Source of the DNA: Arthrobacter sp. NicSoilC5
GTDB taxonomy: Bacteria; Actinomycetota; Actinomycetes; Actinomycetales; Micrococcaceae
Direction: 5' to 3'
NCBI RefSeq assembly: GCF_019977395.1
Contig: NZ_AP024660.1
Span: 682,001-746,000 of the forward strand
Length of the DNA: 64,000 nt
Shown here: one piece after another, positions 41,139 through 50,306 of the stretch
Position numbering within the stretch: the stretch's first letter is position 1
Layout: each line of letters opens with the position of its first letter
The notes under the pieces: model-generated
The model's database searches: none
What the model was told of the DNA's origin: nothing
The model's input: only the letters and a program-made list of their open reading frames with translations
Translations under genes and position numbers: made by a program

Positions 41139-42074
41139 CTAGGACACTGCGGAAACATCCTCCAGCGCGCGTGCAATCTGCGGCGGCAGGGGCGCCAGCT
41201 GGGAATCGAGGATCTCCTTCAACTGCACCGGTGTCCGGGCGCCAACGATCGCCGTGGCAACTCCGTGCTGTGACAGCAGCCAGGCGAGCGAAACATCCTG
41301 CGGAGTCCGGCCCAGCCCGTTGGCAGCCATGCACACCGCATCCACGATCCGCGACGGCTTCTCCTCCAGATACGGCTCCACGTAGGCGGCTTCGCTGACC
41401 GAGGCGCCCCGGGAACCGGCGGGGATGCTGCCACGGTACTTCCCTGTGAGCACCCCCCGGCCCAGCGGAGCCCACGCCATCAGCCCCAGTCCGGCATCCT
41501 CAACGGCGGGGATCAGTTCCGCTTCCGCCCTTCGGTTAAGGAACGAGTATTCGGCCTGGATGGCCACCAGTGGCACACTGCTCGTGGCGGCGGCCTTGGC
41601 GGCCTGCCAGCCCCTGTAGTTTGAGATGCCCGCGTACCTGGCCCGGCCGGTGCGGACGGCGAATTCCAGTGCCGCCAGGGTTTCATCGAGGGGAACGTTG
41701 CCATCCCACGCTTCGGCGAACCACAGGTCCACATAGTCGGTGCCCAGCCTGGCCAGGCTTGCATCCAGCCCGGTGAGCATCGCATTGCGTGAGGCGTCCA
41801 CCGCACGCCGGCCATCCGGCGTCGTCATACCCGCTTTCGTGGAGATGGAAATCTCCGTGCGGGACACCACATCGCCCAGGAGTGAGCCAAGGATCGCTTC
41901 CGAGCCGCCGCCCGCGTAGGACGCCGACGTGTCCACGTGCCGGCCGCCGGCATCAAGGAAAGTGCGCAGCAGTTCCGAGGCGTCCTGTTCGTCAGTGTCG
42001 CCACCCCAGGACCGGGTGCCAAGGGAGAGGGCTGAAACTCGCAATCCACTGTTGCCGACGTAACGCTGCTGCAT
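41139..42074 (-). CDS. aldo/keto reductase with His-to-Glu substitution
   Basis: 311-residue TIM-barrel NADPH reductase. The catalytic Asp and Tyr (HVDTSASYAGGGSE) and Lys (ISISTKAGMT) are present. Where the family has His (typically DLWQVHAWD) this protein has Glu (DLWFAEAWDG). NADPH-binding GVATAIVGARTPVQLKE is intact. The substrate is unknown. TAAGCT ends 7 nt before the ATG, so it is probably leaderless, and it is divergent from uppP. Confidence 0.85.
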   Translation of the reverse strand: MQQRYVGNSGLRVSALSLGTRSWGGDTDEQDASELLRTFLDAGGRHVDTSASYAGGGSEAILGSLLGDVVSRTEISISTKAGMTTPDGRRAVDASRNAMLTGLDASLARLGTDYVDLWFAEAWDGNVPLDETLAALEFAVRTGRARYAGISNYRGWQAAKAAATSSVPLVAIQAEYSFLNRRAEAELIPAVEDAGLGLMAWAPLGRGVLTGKYRGSIPAGSRGASVSEAAYVEPYLEEKPSRIVDAVCMAANGLGRTPQDVSLAWLLSQHGVATAIVGARTPVQLKEILDSQLAPLPPQIARALEDVSAVS

Positions 42075-42125
42075 AGCAGCAAGCTTACGGCCAGGAGCGG
42101 CGCTGCCATGCCGTAGGGTCTTAGC
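42075..42125. promoter_or_regulatory. 51-nt divergent region with two leaderless promoters
   Basis: Minus-strand TAAGCT (42087-42082) lies 7 nt from the aldo/keto reductase ATG, and plus-strand TAGGGT (42114-42119) lies 6 nt from the uppP GTG. The two -35 regions must interleave in the space between. Confidence 0.7.
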
Positions 42126-42959
42126 GTGAACTGGTTTGAAGCGGCCCTGCTGGGCCTAGTGCAGGGACTGACCGAATTTCTACCGATTTCATCAAGCGCA
42201 CACCTGCGGATCGTGGGCGAATTCCTCCCCAACGCAGAGGACCCGGGGGCAGCCTTCACGGCCATCACCCAGCTCGGCACGGAGACCGCGGTACTGATCT
42301 TCTTCTGGCGTGACATCGTCCGCATCGTCAAGGCCTGGGCCGGCTCGCTTACCGGCCGCGTGCCCCGGCAGGACCCTGACGCCCGGATGGGCTGGCTGGT
42401 GATTCTGGGCAGCCTGCCCATCATCGTCCTGGGGCTCCTCTTCCAGGACCAGATCGAGTCCGTGCTCCGCAGCATGTGGATCGTGGCCACCATGCTCATC
42501 GTCTTCGGCCTCATCCTTGCCGTGGCAGACGCAATCGGCGCCCAAAAGCGGGACCTTGCCCACCTGACCTACAAGCACGGCATGCTGTACGGCCTGGCGC
42601 AGGCCCTGGCCCTTATTCCCGGCGTCTCCCGATCCGGCGGCACCATCACCGCGGGCCTGCTGATGGGTTACACCCGTGAGGCCGCGGCACGGTACTCCTT
42701 CCTGCTGGCCATCCCCGCGGTCTTCGGCAGCGGGCTGTACCAGCTGTACAAGGTGGTCACCAAGGAAGGGATCTCCGGGCCCTTCGGCCTGCCGGAGACC
42801 GCGCTTGCCACCGTGATCGCCCTGGTGGTGGGCTACGTCATCATCGGCTGGTTCCTGAAGTTCGTGTCCACCCGCAGCTACCGGCTCTTTGTCTGGTACC
42901 GGATCTTCCTTGGACTCGCGCTGTACCTGCTGCTCGGTTTCGGCGTCATCAGCGCCTAG
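42126..42959 (+). CDS. uppP: undecaprenyl-diphosphatase
   Basis: A 277-residue polytopic membrane enzyme (BacA family) that dephosphorylates undecaprenyl pyrophosphate to recycle the wall-lipid carrier; overexpression is known to give bacitracin resistance. Both signatures are present: [18 protein letters not shown] near the N-terminus and [13 protein letters not shown] in the middle. GTG 42126 has no ribosome site but TAGGGT ends 6 nt upstream, a leaderless signature. The mshC gene follows 15 nt after with its own -10. Confidence 0.96.
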   Translation: MNWFEAALLGLVQGLTEFLPISSSAHLRIVGEFLPNAEDPGAAFTAITQLGTETAVLIFFWRDIVRIVKAWAGSLTGRVPRQDPDARMGWLVILGSLPIIVLGLLFQDQIESVLRSMWIVATMLIVFGLILAVADAIGAQKRDLAHLTYKHGMLYGLAQALALIPGVSRSGGTITAGLLMGYTREAAARYSFLLAIPAVFGSGLYQLYKVVTKEGISGPFGLPETALATVIALVVGYVIIGWFLKFVSTRSYRLFVWYRIFLGLALYLLLGFGVISA

Positions 42960-42974
42960 GACTAGGCTTGGCAT

Positions 42975-44252
42975 GTGAAATCCTGGACTTCCCGCCCTGT
43001 GCCTGCCCTGCCCGGAAACATCCCCGCCATCCGGTTGCTCGATACTGCGGCGGGCCGAGAGGTGGCCCTGGAACGGGAGGCCAGGCCTTCCATGTATGTC
43101 TGCGGCATCACTCCTTATGACGCAACCCACATGGGGCACGCGGCCAGCTATGTCGCCTTTGACCTCCTGAACCGCGCCTGGCGCGATGCCGGCAGCGAGG
43201 TCTCCTACGTACAGAACGTCACTGACGTGGATGACCCCCTGCTGGAACGTGCCACCGCCACCGGCGTCGACTGGCGCGACCTCGCCGCGGAACAGGTGGA
43301 ACTCTTCCAGACCGATATGGAGGCGCTGAACGTCCTGGCGCCGGACAACTACGTCGGCGCCGTCGAATCCATTGGCCTGATCGTCCCCGAAGTGGAACGC
43401 CTGGTCAGCATGGGGCTGGCATATAGGGTGGCCGGCACCAACGGCGAACCTGACGGGGATGTCTATTACGACGTCGAAGCCGCCGGCAAGCAGTCAACGG
43501 CACCTGACGCCTGGGCCCTGGGATCCATTTCCCACCTTGGCGAAAGCGCCATGCTGGAGCTCTTCGCCGAGCGCGGCGGGGATCCGGGCCGCGCCGGAAA
43601 GCGGCAGGCTCTTGACCCGTTGCTGTGGCGGGTGGAACGCGAGGGTGAGCCGAGCTGGCCCGGTGGAAGCCTGGGACCGGGACGGCCCGGCTGGCACATT
43701 GAGTGCACCGTGATCGCGCAGAAGTACCTGCCCGCACCCTTCACCGTGCAGGGCGGCGGATCGGACCTGATCTTCCCGCACCACGAAATGGGCGCCGGCC
43801 ACGCTTACTCCCTGGCCGGGGTCCCGCTGGCCAAGCACTACGCGCACGCGGGGATGGTGGGCCTCGACGGCGAAAAGATGAGCAAGTCCAAGGGCAACCT
43901 GGTGCTGGTCTCCAGGCTCCGCGCAGCCGGCGAGGACCCGGCAGCAATACGGCTGGCGATCCTGGCCCACCACTACCGCTCCGATTGGTCCTGGACCGAC
44001 GAAGGCTTCCATGCCGCCAAGGCCGACCTTGCGGCGTGGCGGAAAGCCATTGACCACGCTCCCGAGGGCTCGGGCCAGCAGCTGCTGGCCGAGATGCGGG
44101 AGGCGCTGGCAGCCGACCTGAATGCGCCGGCAGCGGTGGCCGCGGTCTCGCGTTGGGCACGGAACGCGAACGACGCCGGTGATGCCGCCAGCCCCGCTGA
44201 CGCGGCCCTGGTAAAGGACGCGGTGGACGCCCTCCTGGGCATCCGGCTCTAA
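42975..44252 (+). CDS. mshC: cysteine--GlcN-Ins ligase, mycothiol biosynthesis
   Basis: A 425-residue cysteinyl-tRNA synthetase-like ligase. It joins cysteine to 1-D-myo-inosityl-2-amino-2-deoxy-glucopyranoside, the penultimate step of mycothiol synthesis. It shows the zinc Cys and HIGH-like motif in [19 protein letters not shown], and KMSKS in [10 protein letters not shown]. It lacks the tRNA-binding domain of CysS, as MshC does. GTG 42975 is preceded by TAGGCT ending 6 nt upstream, with no ribosome site (leaderless). Confidence 0.96.
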   Translation: MKSWTSRPVPALPGNIPAIRLLDTAAGREVALEREARPSMYVCGITPYDATHMGHAASYVAFDLLNRAWRDAGSEVSYVQNVTDVDDPLLERATATGVDWRDLAAEQVELFQTDMEALNVLAPDNYVGAVESIGLIVPEVERLVSMGLAYRVAGTNGEPDGDVYYDVEAAGKQSTAPDAWALGSISHLGESAMLELFAERGGDPGRAGKRQALDPLLWRVEREGEPSWPGGSLGPGRPGWHIECTVIAQKYLPAPFTVQGGGSDLIFPHHEMGAGHAYSLAGVPLAKHYAHAGMVGLDGEKMSKSKGNLVLVSRLRAAGEDPAAIRLAILAHHYRSDWSWTDEGFHAAKADLAAWRKAIDHAPEGSGQQLLAEMREALAADLNAPAAVAAVSRWARNANDAGDAASPADAALVKDAVDALLGIRL

Positions 44253-44274
44253 CGCGTCCGCATTTCGGCAGACG

Positions 44275-44314
44275 GGAAGGGCCCGGCCGGGATTGCTCCC
44301 AGCCGGGCCCTTCC
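44275..44314. terminator. bidirectional terminator between mshC and PAC2
   Basis: Perfect 13-bp stem GGAAGGGCCCGGC with further CGGG/CCC pairing in the loop, 23 nt after mshC and 27 nt before the convergent PAC2 stop. Confidence 0.85.
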
Positions 44315-44340
44315 TGTTAAGGCATGTCAGTGCGTTAACG

Positions 44341-45246
44341 TCAGGGGCGGTCCTGGCCCCGCCGCTTCAGGTACCGCTCAAATTCACGCGCAATGGACTC
44401 GCCACTGGCTTCAGGGAGGTCGGCGGTGTCCTTCGCTTCCTCCAACTGCCGGACGTAGGCAGCAATCTCCGGGTCCTCGGTAGCGAGTTCGTCCACGCCG
44501 CGCTCCCATGCATCCGCTTCCTCGGCCAGCTCGTGGGTGTCCAGCGGCACCTGCAGCAGCTCCTCGATGCGGTGCAGGAGGGCAAGCTGCGCCTTGGGGG
44601 AGGGCGCCTGGGCCACATAGTGCGGCACGGCGGCCCACAACGACACAGTAGGGAGTCCCGCCAGGAGTGCCACCTCTGACAGGACACCCACAATCCCCAC
44701 CGGGCCCTCATACTGCGACGCTTCCAGGTTCATGCGCTCCCGGAGCGGAGCGTCATCCGAGGACGTGCTCACCGGAATCGGGCGGCTGTGCGGAACATCC
44801 GCCAGCAGCGCGCCCACCAGCACCACATAGTCGACATTCAGCGCCTCGGCATGGACCAGCAGCTCCGCCGTATAGGCCCGCCACTTATAGGACGGCTCCG
44901 TCCCCTGCACAAAAATGACGTCCACATTGGAGTTTGGTGCACTGGCCTTGTAGATCCGGGTGGAAGGCCATTTGATCTTCCGCTCACCGGCAGCATTCCT
45001 GCGCACCGTGGGCCGCGTGAACTGAAAGTCGTAGTACTCGTCTGCATCAATGGAAGCGACCTTCTTGCCGCCCCACAATTTGTTCAGGTAGCGCAGCGAA
45101 TCGCTGGCTGCTTCTCCGGCATCGTTCCACCCCTCAAAGGCGGCAAGCATCACAGTTACGCGCTGTCCGTCAGCCACTGGCTGCAGGAACCGTTCCCGCT
45201 CGGGTCCGGCACCCTGTTCGGCGGTGTCTCCCTCGAAGCTATTCAT
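44341..45246 (-). CDS. PAC2-family protein
   Basis: 301 residues with the PAC2/DUF75 core: VMLAAFEGWNDAGEAASDSLRYL at the N-terminus, then DADEYYDFQFTRP, FVQGTEPSYKWRAY and LLADVPHSRPIPV. Eukaryotic PAC2 is a proteasome assembly chaperone; the actinobacterial members (M. tuberculosis Rv2125 is one) have no proven role. It lies about 3.3 kb from the proteasome locus start, conserved in Mtb order too. TAGGGT ends 6 nt before the ATG (leaderless). Confidence 0.9.
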   Translation of the reverse strand: MNSFEGDTAEQGAGPERERFLQPVADGQRVTVMLAAFEGWNDAGEAASDSLRYLNKLWGGKKVASIDADEYYDFQFTRPTVRRNAAGERKIKWPSTRIYKASAPNSNVDVIFVQGTEPSYKWRAYTAELLVHAEALNVDYVVLVGALLADVPHSRPIPVSTSSDDAPLRERMNLEASQYEGPVGIVGVLSEVALLAGLPTVSLWAAVPHYVAQAPSPKAQLALLHRIEELLQVPLDTHELAEEADAWERGVDELATEDPEIAAYVRQLEEAKDTADLPEASGESIAREFERYLKRRGQDRP

Positions 45247-45397
45247 TTCTTCACCCTACGTCCAAGGTGCTTGCCCGCGCATGGAATGAAGCGCCGCAAA
45301 TCCCCTGAAACCCGTCCACAGCAGGCCCGGTCCATGGCATATTCGCCAAGGGCGTAGCCTACAGCCTCCGCCCAGCCACGCACCGTAGACTGGCGTT

Positions 45398-46129
45398 ATG
45401 CCATTTCCTGCCGCCAGTTCCCCGCTCAAAGCCGTCCTGTGGGACATGGACGGGACCATCGTGGACACCGAGCCATACTGGATTGCCGCGGAGCACGCGC
45501 TGGTGGAGGCGCACGGGGGAACATGGAGCCATGACCAGGCAATGCAGCTGGTTGGCCAGTCACTGACATTCTCCGCGGGCCTGCTTCAGCGGGCCGGCGT
45601 CGAACTGGAAATCCGCGAAATCATCGACACCCTGACTGCGCAGGTCATCAGTAGCGTCCAGCAGGAAGTGCCGTGGCGTCCTGGCGCCCGCGAACTCCTT
45701 GAGGAACTGCACGTCGCCGGCGTGCGCTGCGCCCTGGTCACCATGTCCGAGGGCCCACTGGCCCGCGAGGTGGTGGCGAACCTTCCCCGGCCGTACTTCG
45801 ACGTCGTAGTCACCGGTGACACCGTGAGCCAGGGCAAGCCGCACCCGGAGGCGTACCTGACCGCCGTCGAGCTCCTGCAGGAGAACGATCCCGACCTCGG
45901 AATCCACCACTGCGTAGCCCTCGAAGACTCCGTACCCGGCGTGGCTGCGGCCGTAGCCTCCGGCGTCGCCACGGTTGCCGTGCCTCATATTGTCCCGCTG
46001 CCTGAGCACCACAGCTACGAGCTCTGGGACACCCTTTCGGGCCGCAGCCTCACCGAACTGGAGGCCTTGCTTCCGCAGGCCGGCGCCGCGGGCGCTCCCG
46101 CGGCTTCCACCGGTGACGCCCGTGGCTGA
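45398..46129 (+). CDS. HAD-superfamily phosphatase
   Basis: 243 residues with all HAD motifs: nucleophile DMDGTIVDTEP, Thr/Ser of motif II in CALVTMSEG, the motif III Lys in QGKPHPEAYL, and the acidic EDSVPGVAAAV. A helical cap lies at residues 20-90, as in beta-phosphoglucomutase-like phosphatases. The substrate is unknown. TAGACT ends exactly 6 nt before the ATG (leaderless). The 3' end overlaps the M50 gene. Confidence 0.9.
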   Translation: MPFPAASSPLKAVLWDMDGTIVDTEPYWIAAEHALVEAHGGTWSHDQAMQLVGQSLTFSAGLLQRAGVELEIREIIDTLTAQVISSVQQEVPWRPGARELLEELHVAGVRCALVTMSEGPLAREVVANLPRPYFDVVVTGDTVSQGKPHPEAYLTAVELLQENDPDLGIHHCVALEDSVPGVAAAVASGVATVAVPHIVPLPEHHSYELWDTLSGRSLTELEALLPQAGAAGAPAASTGDARG

Positions 46130-47312
46130 ACCGGATGCCCGGCAAAGCGCCAAACCCGACAGCCCGGCGCGGCGTGAAGGCATTCCGCTGGGCCGCATCG
46201 CCGGCGTGCCTATTGTCCTCGCGTACTCGTGGTTCGTGATCGCGGCCTTCACGGTAATCGTCTATGGGCCGGTTCTGGCGCGGAACAACCCCATGCTGGG
46301 CGTGAGCGCCTACCTCGTGGCCTTTGCCTACGCCGTCCTGCTCCTCATCTCTGTCCTCGTCCACGAGCTCGCCCACGCCCTGACGGCGAAAATCTACGGC
46401 TGGCCCACCCAAAAGATCGTCCTGAACCTTTGGGGCGGCCACACCCAGTTCGAAAGCTTCACCTCTTCACCGGGACGGTCTGTGCTGGTTGCGCTGGCCG
46501 GGCCGGCCGCCAACTTCGTCCTGGCCGGCGGAGCCTGGCTGCTGCTCGGCACGAACAGCCTGGGAAGCGTCGCCGAAATCCTCACGAACATCTTCATGTG
46601 GGCCAACTTCCTCATCGGTGTCTTCAACGTTCTGCCCGGCCTGCCGCTGGATGGCGGCCGGCTGGTCGAATCCATCGTCTGGAAGGCCACCGGCAGCCAG
46701 GCAAAGGGAACCGTCGCGGCCGGCTGGGGCGGCCGGATTATCGTCCTCGCCATTGCCTACTGGTTCCTCCTGCGTCCGTTCCTCGCCGGTGACCAGCCGG
46801 ACTTCAGCCTCCTCATGATCACCATCCTGGTGGGCGGGTTCCTGTGGATGGGCGCGTCGGCGTCCATCCAGCAGGGCACGCTGCGCGGCCGGCTGCCGCT
46901 GGTCAGCGCCGCAGCCCTGGCGACGCCGGCTGCCGGCGTTCCTTCCACCGGCACGGTCCGGGACGCCCTCCGCCTGGGCGCAGCGGGAACAAAGTCCGTG
47001 GTGGTCTGCGGACCGGACGGACGGCCGCAGGGCGTGGTGGACCCGGGAGCCCTCGCATCCGTACCCGGCGCTGCGGCGGATACCACGCCCGTCACCGCCA
47101 TTTCGTTCCCCCTGGCTGCCGGAGCCTACATTCCGGAATGGTCCAAAGGGCAGGAGCTGATCCAGTTCCTTTCCCAGCTTGAGGGACGCCATTACGCTGT
47201 TGTGGACCACAACGGAACGGTCACCGGGCTGCTGACGCAGGAGGCTGTCCTCGCAGCCATCACCGGAAAGCGCCCGCGCAACGATAGGCACCCGCAGGGC
47301 CAGACCCGGTAG
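46113..47312 (+). CDS. site-2 protease family protein with CBS-like tail
   Basis: About 399 residues. A membrane protease core has VHELAHALTA (HExxH) and the second metal motif FNVLPGLPLDGGR (LDG), among about six helices. A cytoplasmic CBS-like pair follows (TVRDALRLGAAGTKSVVVCG and HYAVVDHNGTVTGLLTQEAV). Site-2 proteases cut transmembrane anchors to release regulators. GTG 46113 or GTG 46122 could be the start; both overlap the end of the HAD gene, so translation is coupled. Confidence 0.87.
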   Translation: MTPVAEPDARQSAKPDSPARREGIPLGRIAGVPIVLAYSWFVIAAFTVIVYGPVLARNNPMLGVSAYLVAFAYAVLLLISVLVHELAHALTAKIYGWPTQKIVLNLWGGHTQFESFTSSPGRSVLVALAGPAANFVLAGGAWLLLGTNSLGSVAEILTNIFMWANFLIGVFNVLPGLPLDGGRLVESIVWKATGSQAKGTVAAGWGGRIIVLAIAYWFLLRPFLAGDQPDFSLLMITILVGGFLWMGASASIQQGTLRGRLPLVSAAALATPAAGVPSTGTVRDALRLGAAGTKSVVVCGPDGRPQGVVDPGALASVPGAAADTTPVTAISFPLAAGAYIPEWSKGQELIQFLSQLEGRHYAVVDHNGTVTGLLTQEAVLAAITGKRPRNDRHPQGQTR

Positions 47313-47407
47313 AGTTACCTGCCGGTCGTGCATTGCCGCGGAAGCCCAGCGTCCCCGAGGACCATCAGGGCCGCGGCACAACAGGTTTACAGGAGCGAGG
47401 AAGAATC

Positions 47408-48472
47408 ATGAGCAGCGAAACTGCCGTCAACGACGCCAAGGGAGCAGCGCAAGCCGGTGCTGCCGCCAGCGGCTCGCAGCCGGTGGGCGCTGCCCGTCGC
47501 CGGGGCCCTTTCCGGGAGGGCGAACGCGTCCAGCTGACGGACGAACGCGGCCGCATGAACACCATCACGCTGGAACGCGGCGGCGCCTTCCACACCCACC
47601 GTGGTTTCCTGAACCACGATGAAATCATCGGCAAGGTTGACGGCTCGGTCGTGGTGAACAACGTGGGCCAGCAGTACCAGACCCTCCGGCCCCTGCTGTC
47701 CGATTTCGTGCTCTCCATGCCACGCGGTGCCGCCGTCGTCTATCCCAAGGACGCCGGCCAGATTGTCACCATGGCGGACATCTTCCCCGGCGCACGCGTC
47801 GTGGAGGCCGGCGTGGGCTCCGGTGCCCTGTCCATTTCGCTGCTCCGCGCGGTGGGGGACAACGGCTACCTGCACTCCTTTGAGCGGCGTGAAGAGTTCG
47901 CTGACATCGCCCGCGGCAACGTTGAAACCATCTTCGGCGGCCCGCACCCCGCCTGGCAGATTTCCCTCGGCGACTTCCAGGAGGAAGTGGTCAAGGCCGA
48001 GGAACCGGGCTCCGTGGACCGCGTCGTCCTGGACATGCTGGCACCCTGGGAGTGCCTCGACGCCGTCGCCACGGTGCTTGCCCCCGGCGGCGTGTGGATC
48101 AACTACGTCGCCACGGTCACCCAGCTCTCACGTACCGCGGAAGCCATCCGGGCCGACGGCCGTTTCACCGAGCCCGACGCCTGGGAGTCGATGGTCCGCG
48201 GCTGGCACCTTGAAGGACTCGCCGTGCGCCCGGACCACCGCATGGTGGCCCACACGGGATTCCTGCTGGTCACCCGGCGGCTCGCAGACGGCGTCACCGG
48301 CATCTCGGTCAAGCGCCGCCCGTCAAAGACCGAGTTCAACGAAGAGGACGTCAACGCCTGGACTCCCGGGGCGGTAGGGGAGCGGGCTGTGTCGGACAAG
48401 AAACTTCGGCGCGCCGCCCGGGACGCCATCGCCGGGACCAACGTGGTGGACAACCCCGAGGTTACGAACTAG
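47408..48472 (+). CDS. trmI: tRNA (adenine-58-N1)-methyltransferase
   Basis: 354 residues. The AdoMet motif VVEAGVGSGALSISLLRAVG and the motif IV Asp in VVLDMLAPWE identify TrmI, which makes m1A58 in the tRNA T-loop and stabilises tRNA. The N-terminal 30 residues are Ala-rich and probably disordered. ATG 47408 follows AGGAGCGAGGAAG. In M. tuberculosis the same gene (Rv2118c) lies just upstream of the proteasome ATPase. Confidence 0.93.
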   Translation: MSSETAVNDAKGAAQAGAAASGSQPVGAARRRGPFREGERVQLTDERGRMNTITLERGGAFHTHRGFLNHDEIIGKVDGSVVVNNVGQQYQTLRPLLSDFVLSMPRGAAVVYPKDAGQIVTMADIFPGARVVEAGVGSGALSISLLRAVGDNGYLHSFERREEFADIARGNVETIFGGPHPAWQISLGDFQEEVVKAEEPGSVDRVVLDMLAPWECLDAVATVLAPGGVWINYVATVTQLSRTAEAIRADGRFTEPDAWESMVRGWHLEGLAVRPDHRMVAHTGFLLVTRRLADGVTGISVKRRPSKTEFNEEDVNAWTPGAVGERAVSDKKLRRAARDAIAGTNVVDNPEVTN

Positions 48473-48554
48473 TCCACATTTCGGGAGTCTCCATCCCTAC
48501 CCGCCCTCTTGGGACTAATGTCTTAAGAGAAGCGCAGGAAGGGGCTGATACATC

Positions 48555-50306
48555 ATGGAGACACCAAACCAGGACTCCGGACGTACACCGGCAGAGCAGT
48601 CTGCCGCCAACGACCTCTCGGTTGCTGACCGCCAGGTCAACATACTTCGGGACAAGCTCAGGCACATCGACCGCCAGTTGGCAGCGGCAACGCAGAACAA
48701 CTCCAAGCTGGTCAGCATGCTCGAAACCGCGAAGGCGGAGATCCTCCGGCTGAAAAATGCCCTGGACCAGGAAGGGCAGCCGCCCTACAGCTTCGGCACC
48801 ATCCTCCAGATCAATCCGAAACGGCAGCCGGCTCCGGGCAACAGCGGCCAGGCCGCCACGGAGGAGTCGGTGGACATCTTCAACGCGGGCCGGAAGATGC
48901 GCGTGGGCATCAGCCCGCTGGTGAACATCAACCAGCTTTCCGTGGGCCAGGAAGTGCTGCTGAACGAAGCCCTCCTGATCGTCGCGGGCCTGGGCTACGA
49001 ACGCGCCGGTGAACTGGCCACCCTGAAGGAAATGCTGGGGCGTGACCGCGCCCTGGTGGTGGGCCGCGCGGACGAAGAACGCGTGGTGCGGCTTTCCGGT
49101 GCCCTCCTGTCCGAGAAGCTCCGGGTTGGCGATGCCCTGTCCGTGGATTCACGGACCGGATACGCGCTGGAGAAGGTGCCCCGCTCAGAGGTGGAAAACC
49201 TGGTCCTTGAGGAAGTTCCGGACATCACCTACGAGGACATCGGTGGCCTCGGCCCCCAGATCGAGCAGATCCGCGACGCCGTGGAACTTCCGTTCCTGCA
49301 CCCGGACCTTTACCGGGAGCATGGCCTCAAAGCCCCCAAGGGCATCCTCCTGTACGGCCCTCCGGGCTGCGGCAAGACGCTCATTGCCAAGGCCGTTGCC
49401 AACTCCCTCGCTGCCCGCGCCGCCGAGCGCTCCGGGAACGTGGACCTCAAGAGCTACTTCCTGAACATCAAAGGGCCCGAACTCCTGGACAAGTACGTCG
49501 GTGAAACCGAGCGTCACATCCGCCTGATCTTCTCCCGCGCCCGGGAAAAGGCCTCCGACGGCAGCCCCGTGGTGGTCTTCTTCGATGAAATGGACTCGCT
49601 GTTCCGCACCCGCGGCACCGGCATCTCGTCCGACGTCGAAACCACCATCGTGCCCCAGCTCCTCAGTGAGATTGACGGTGTGGAACGCCTGGACAACGTG
49701 ATCGTCATCGGCGCGTCCAACCGCGAGGACATGATCGACCCCGCAATCCTCCGTCCGGGACGGCTGGACGTGAAGGTCAAGATCCAGCGGCCTGACGCGG
49801 AGGCAGCGGCCGATATTTTCAACAAATACATCACGCCGGACCTGCCGTTCCACGAATCGGACCTCGCCGAACACAACGGTGACGTCCAGGCCACCGTTGA
49901 CGCCATGGTCCAGCGCACCGTGGAAGCCATGTACTCCACGGACAAGTCCAATGAGTTCCTGGAGGTCACCTACGCCAACGGTGACACCGAGATGCTGTAC
50001 TTCAAGGACTTCAACTCCGGCGCCGTGGTGCAGAACGTGGTGGACCGGGCCAAGAAGTACGCCATCAAGGACCTGCTGACCTCGCACCAGAAGGGGCTCC
50101 GGATCGAGCACCTGCTGCGGGCGGTGGTGGACGAGTTCCGTGAGCATGAAGACATGCCCAACACCACCAACCCTGACGACTGGGCACGCATCTCCGGTAA
50201 GAAGGGTGAACGGATCACCTATATCCGGACCATTGTGCAGGGCAAAGCCGGCCAGGAGCCCGGCAAGTCCATCGAAACCATGCCCACCACAGGACAGTAT
50301 CTGTGA
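48555..50306 (+). CDS. mpa: proteasome-activating AAA ATPase (Mpa/ARC)
   Basis: 583 residues. It carries an N-terminal coiled coil (residues 20-75) that binds Pup, two OB folds, and an AAA module with Walker A GPPGCGKT, Walker B VVFFDEMD and an Arg finger region ([12 protein letters not shown]). The C-terminus ends GQYL, whose penultimate Tyr docks into the 20S alpha ring. The hexamer unfolds pupylated proteins into the proteasome. First gene of the Pup locus. Its stop overlaps the dop GTG. Confidence 0.97.
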   Translation: METPNQDSGRTPAEQSAANDLSVADRQVNILRDKLRHIDRQLAAATQNNSKLVSMLETAKAEILRLKNALDQEGQPPYSFGTILQINPKRQPAPGNSGQAATEESVDIFNAGRKMRVGISPLVNINQLSVGQEVLLNEALLIVAGLGYERAGELATLKEMLGRDRALVVGRADEERVVRLSGALLSEKLRVGDALSVDSRTGYALEKVPRSEVENLVLEEVPDITYEDIGGLGPQIEQIRDAVELPFLHPDLYREHGLKAPKGILLYGPPGCGKTLIAKAVANSLAARAAERSGNVDLKSYFLNIKGPELLDKYVGETERHIRLIFSRAREKASDGSPVVVFFDEMDSLFRTRGTGISSDVETTIVPQLLSEIDGVERLDNVIVIGASNREDMIDPAILRPGRLDVKVKIQRPDAEAAADIFNKYITPDLPFHESDLAEHNGDVQATVDAMVQRTVEAMYSTDKSNEFLEVTYANGDTEMLYFKDFNSGAVVQNVVDRAKKYAIKDLLTSHQKGLRIEHLLRAVVDEFREHEDMPNTTNPDDWARISGKKGERITYIRTIVQGKAGQEPGKSIETMPTTGQYL

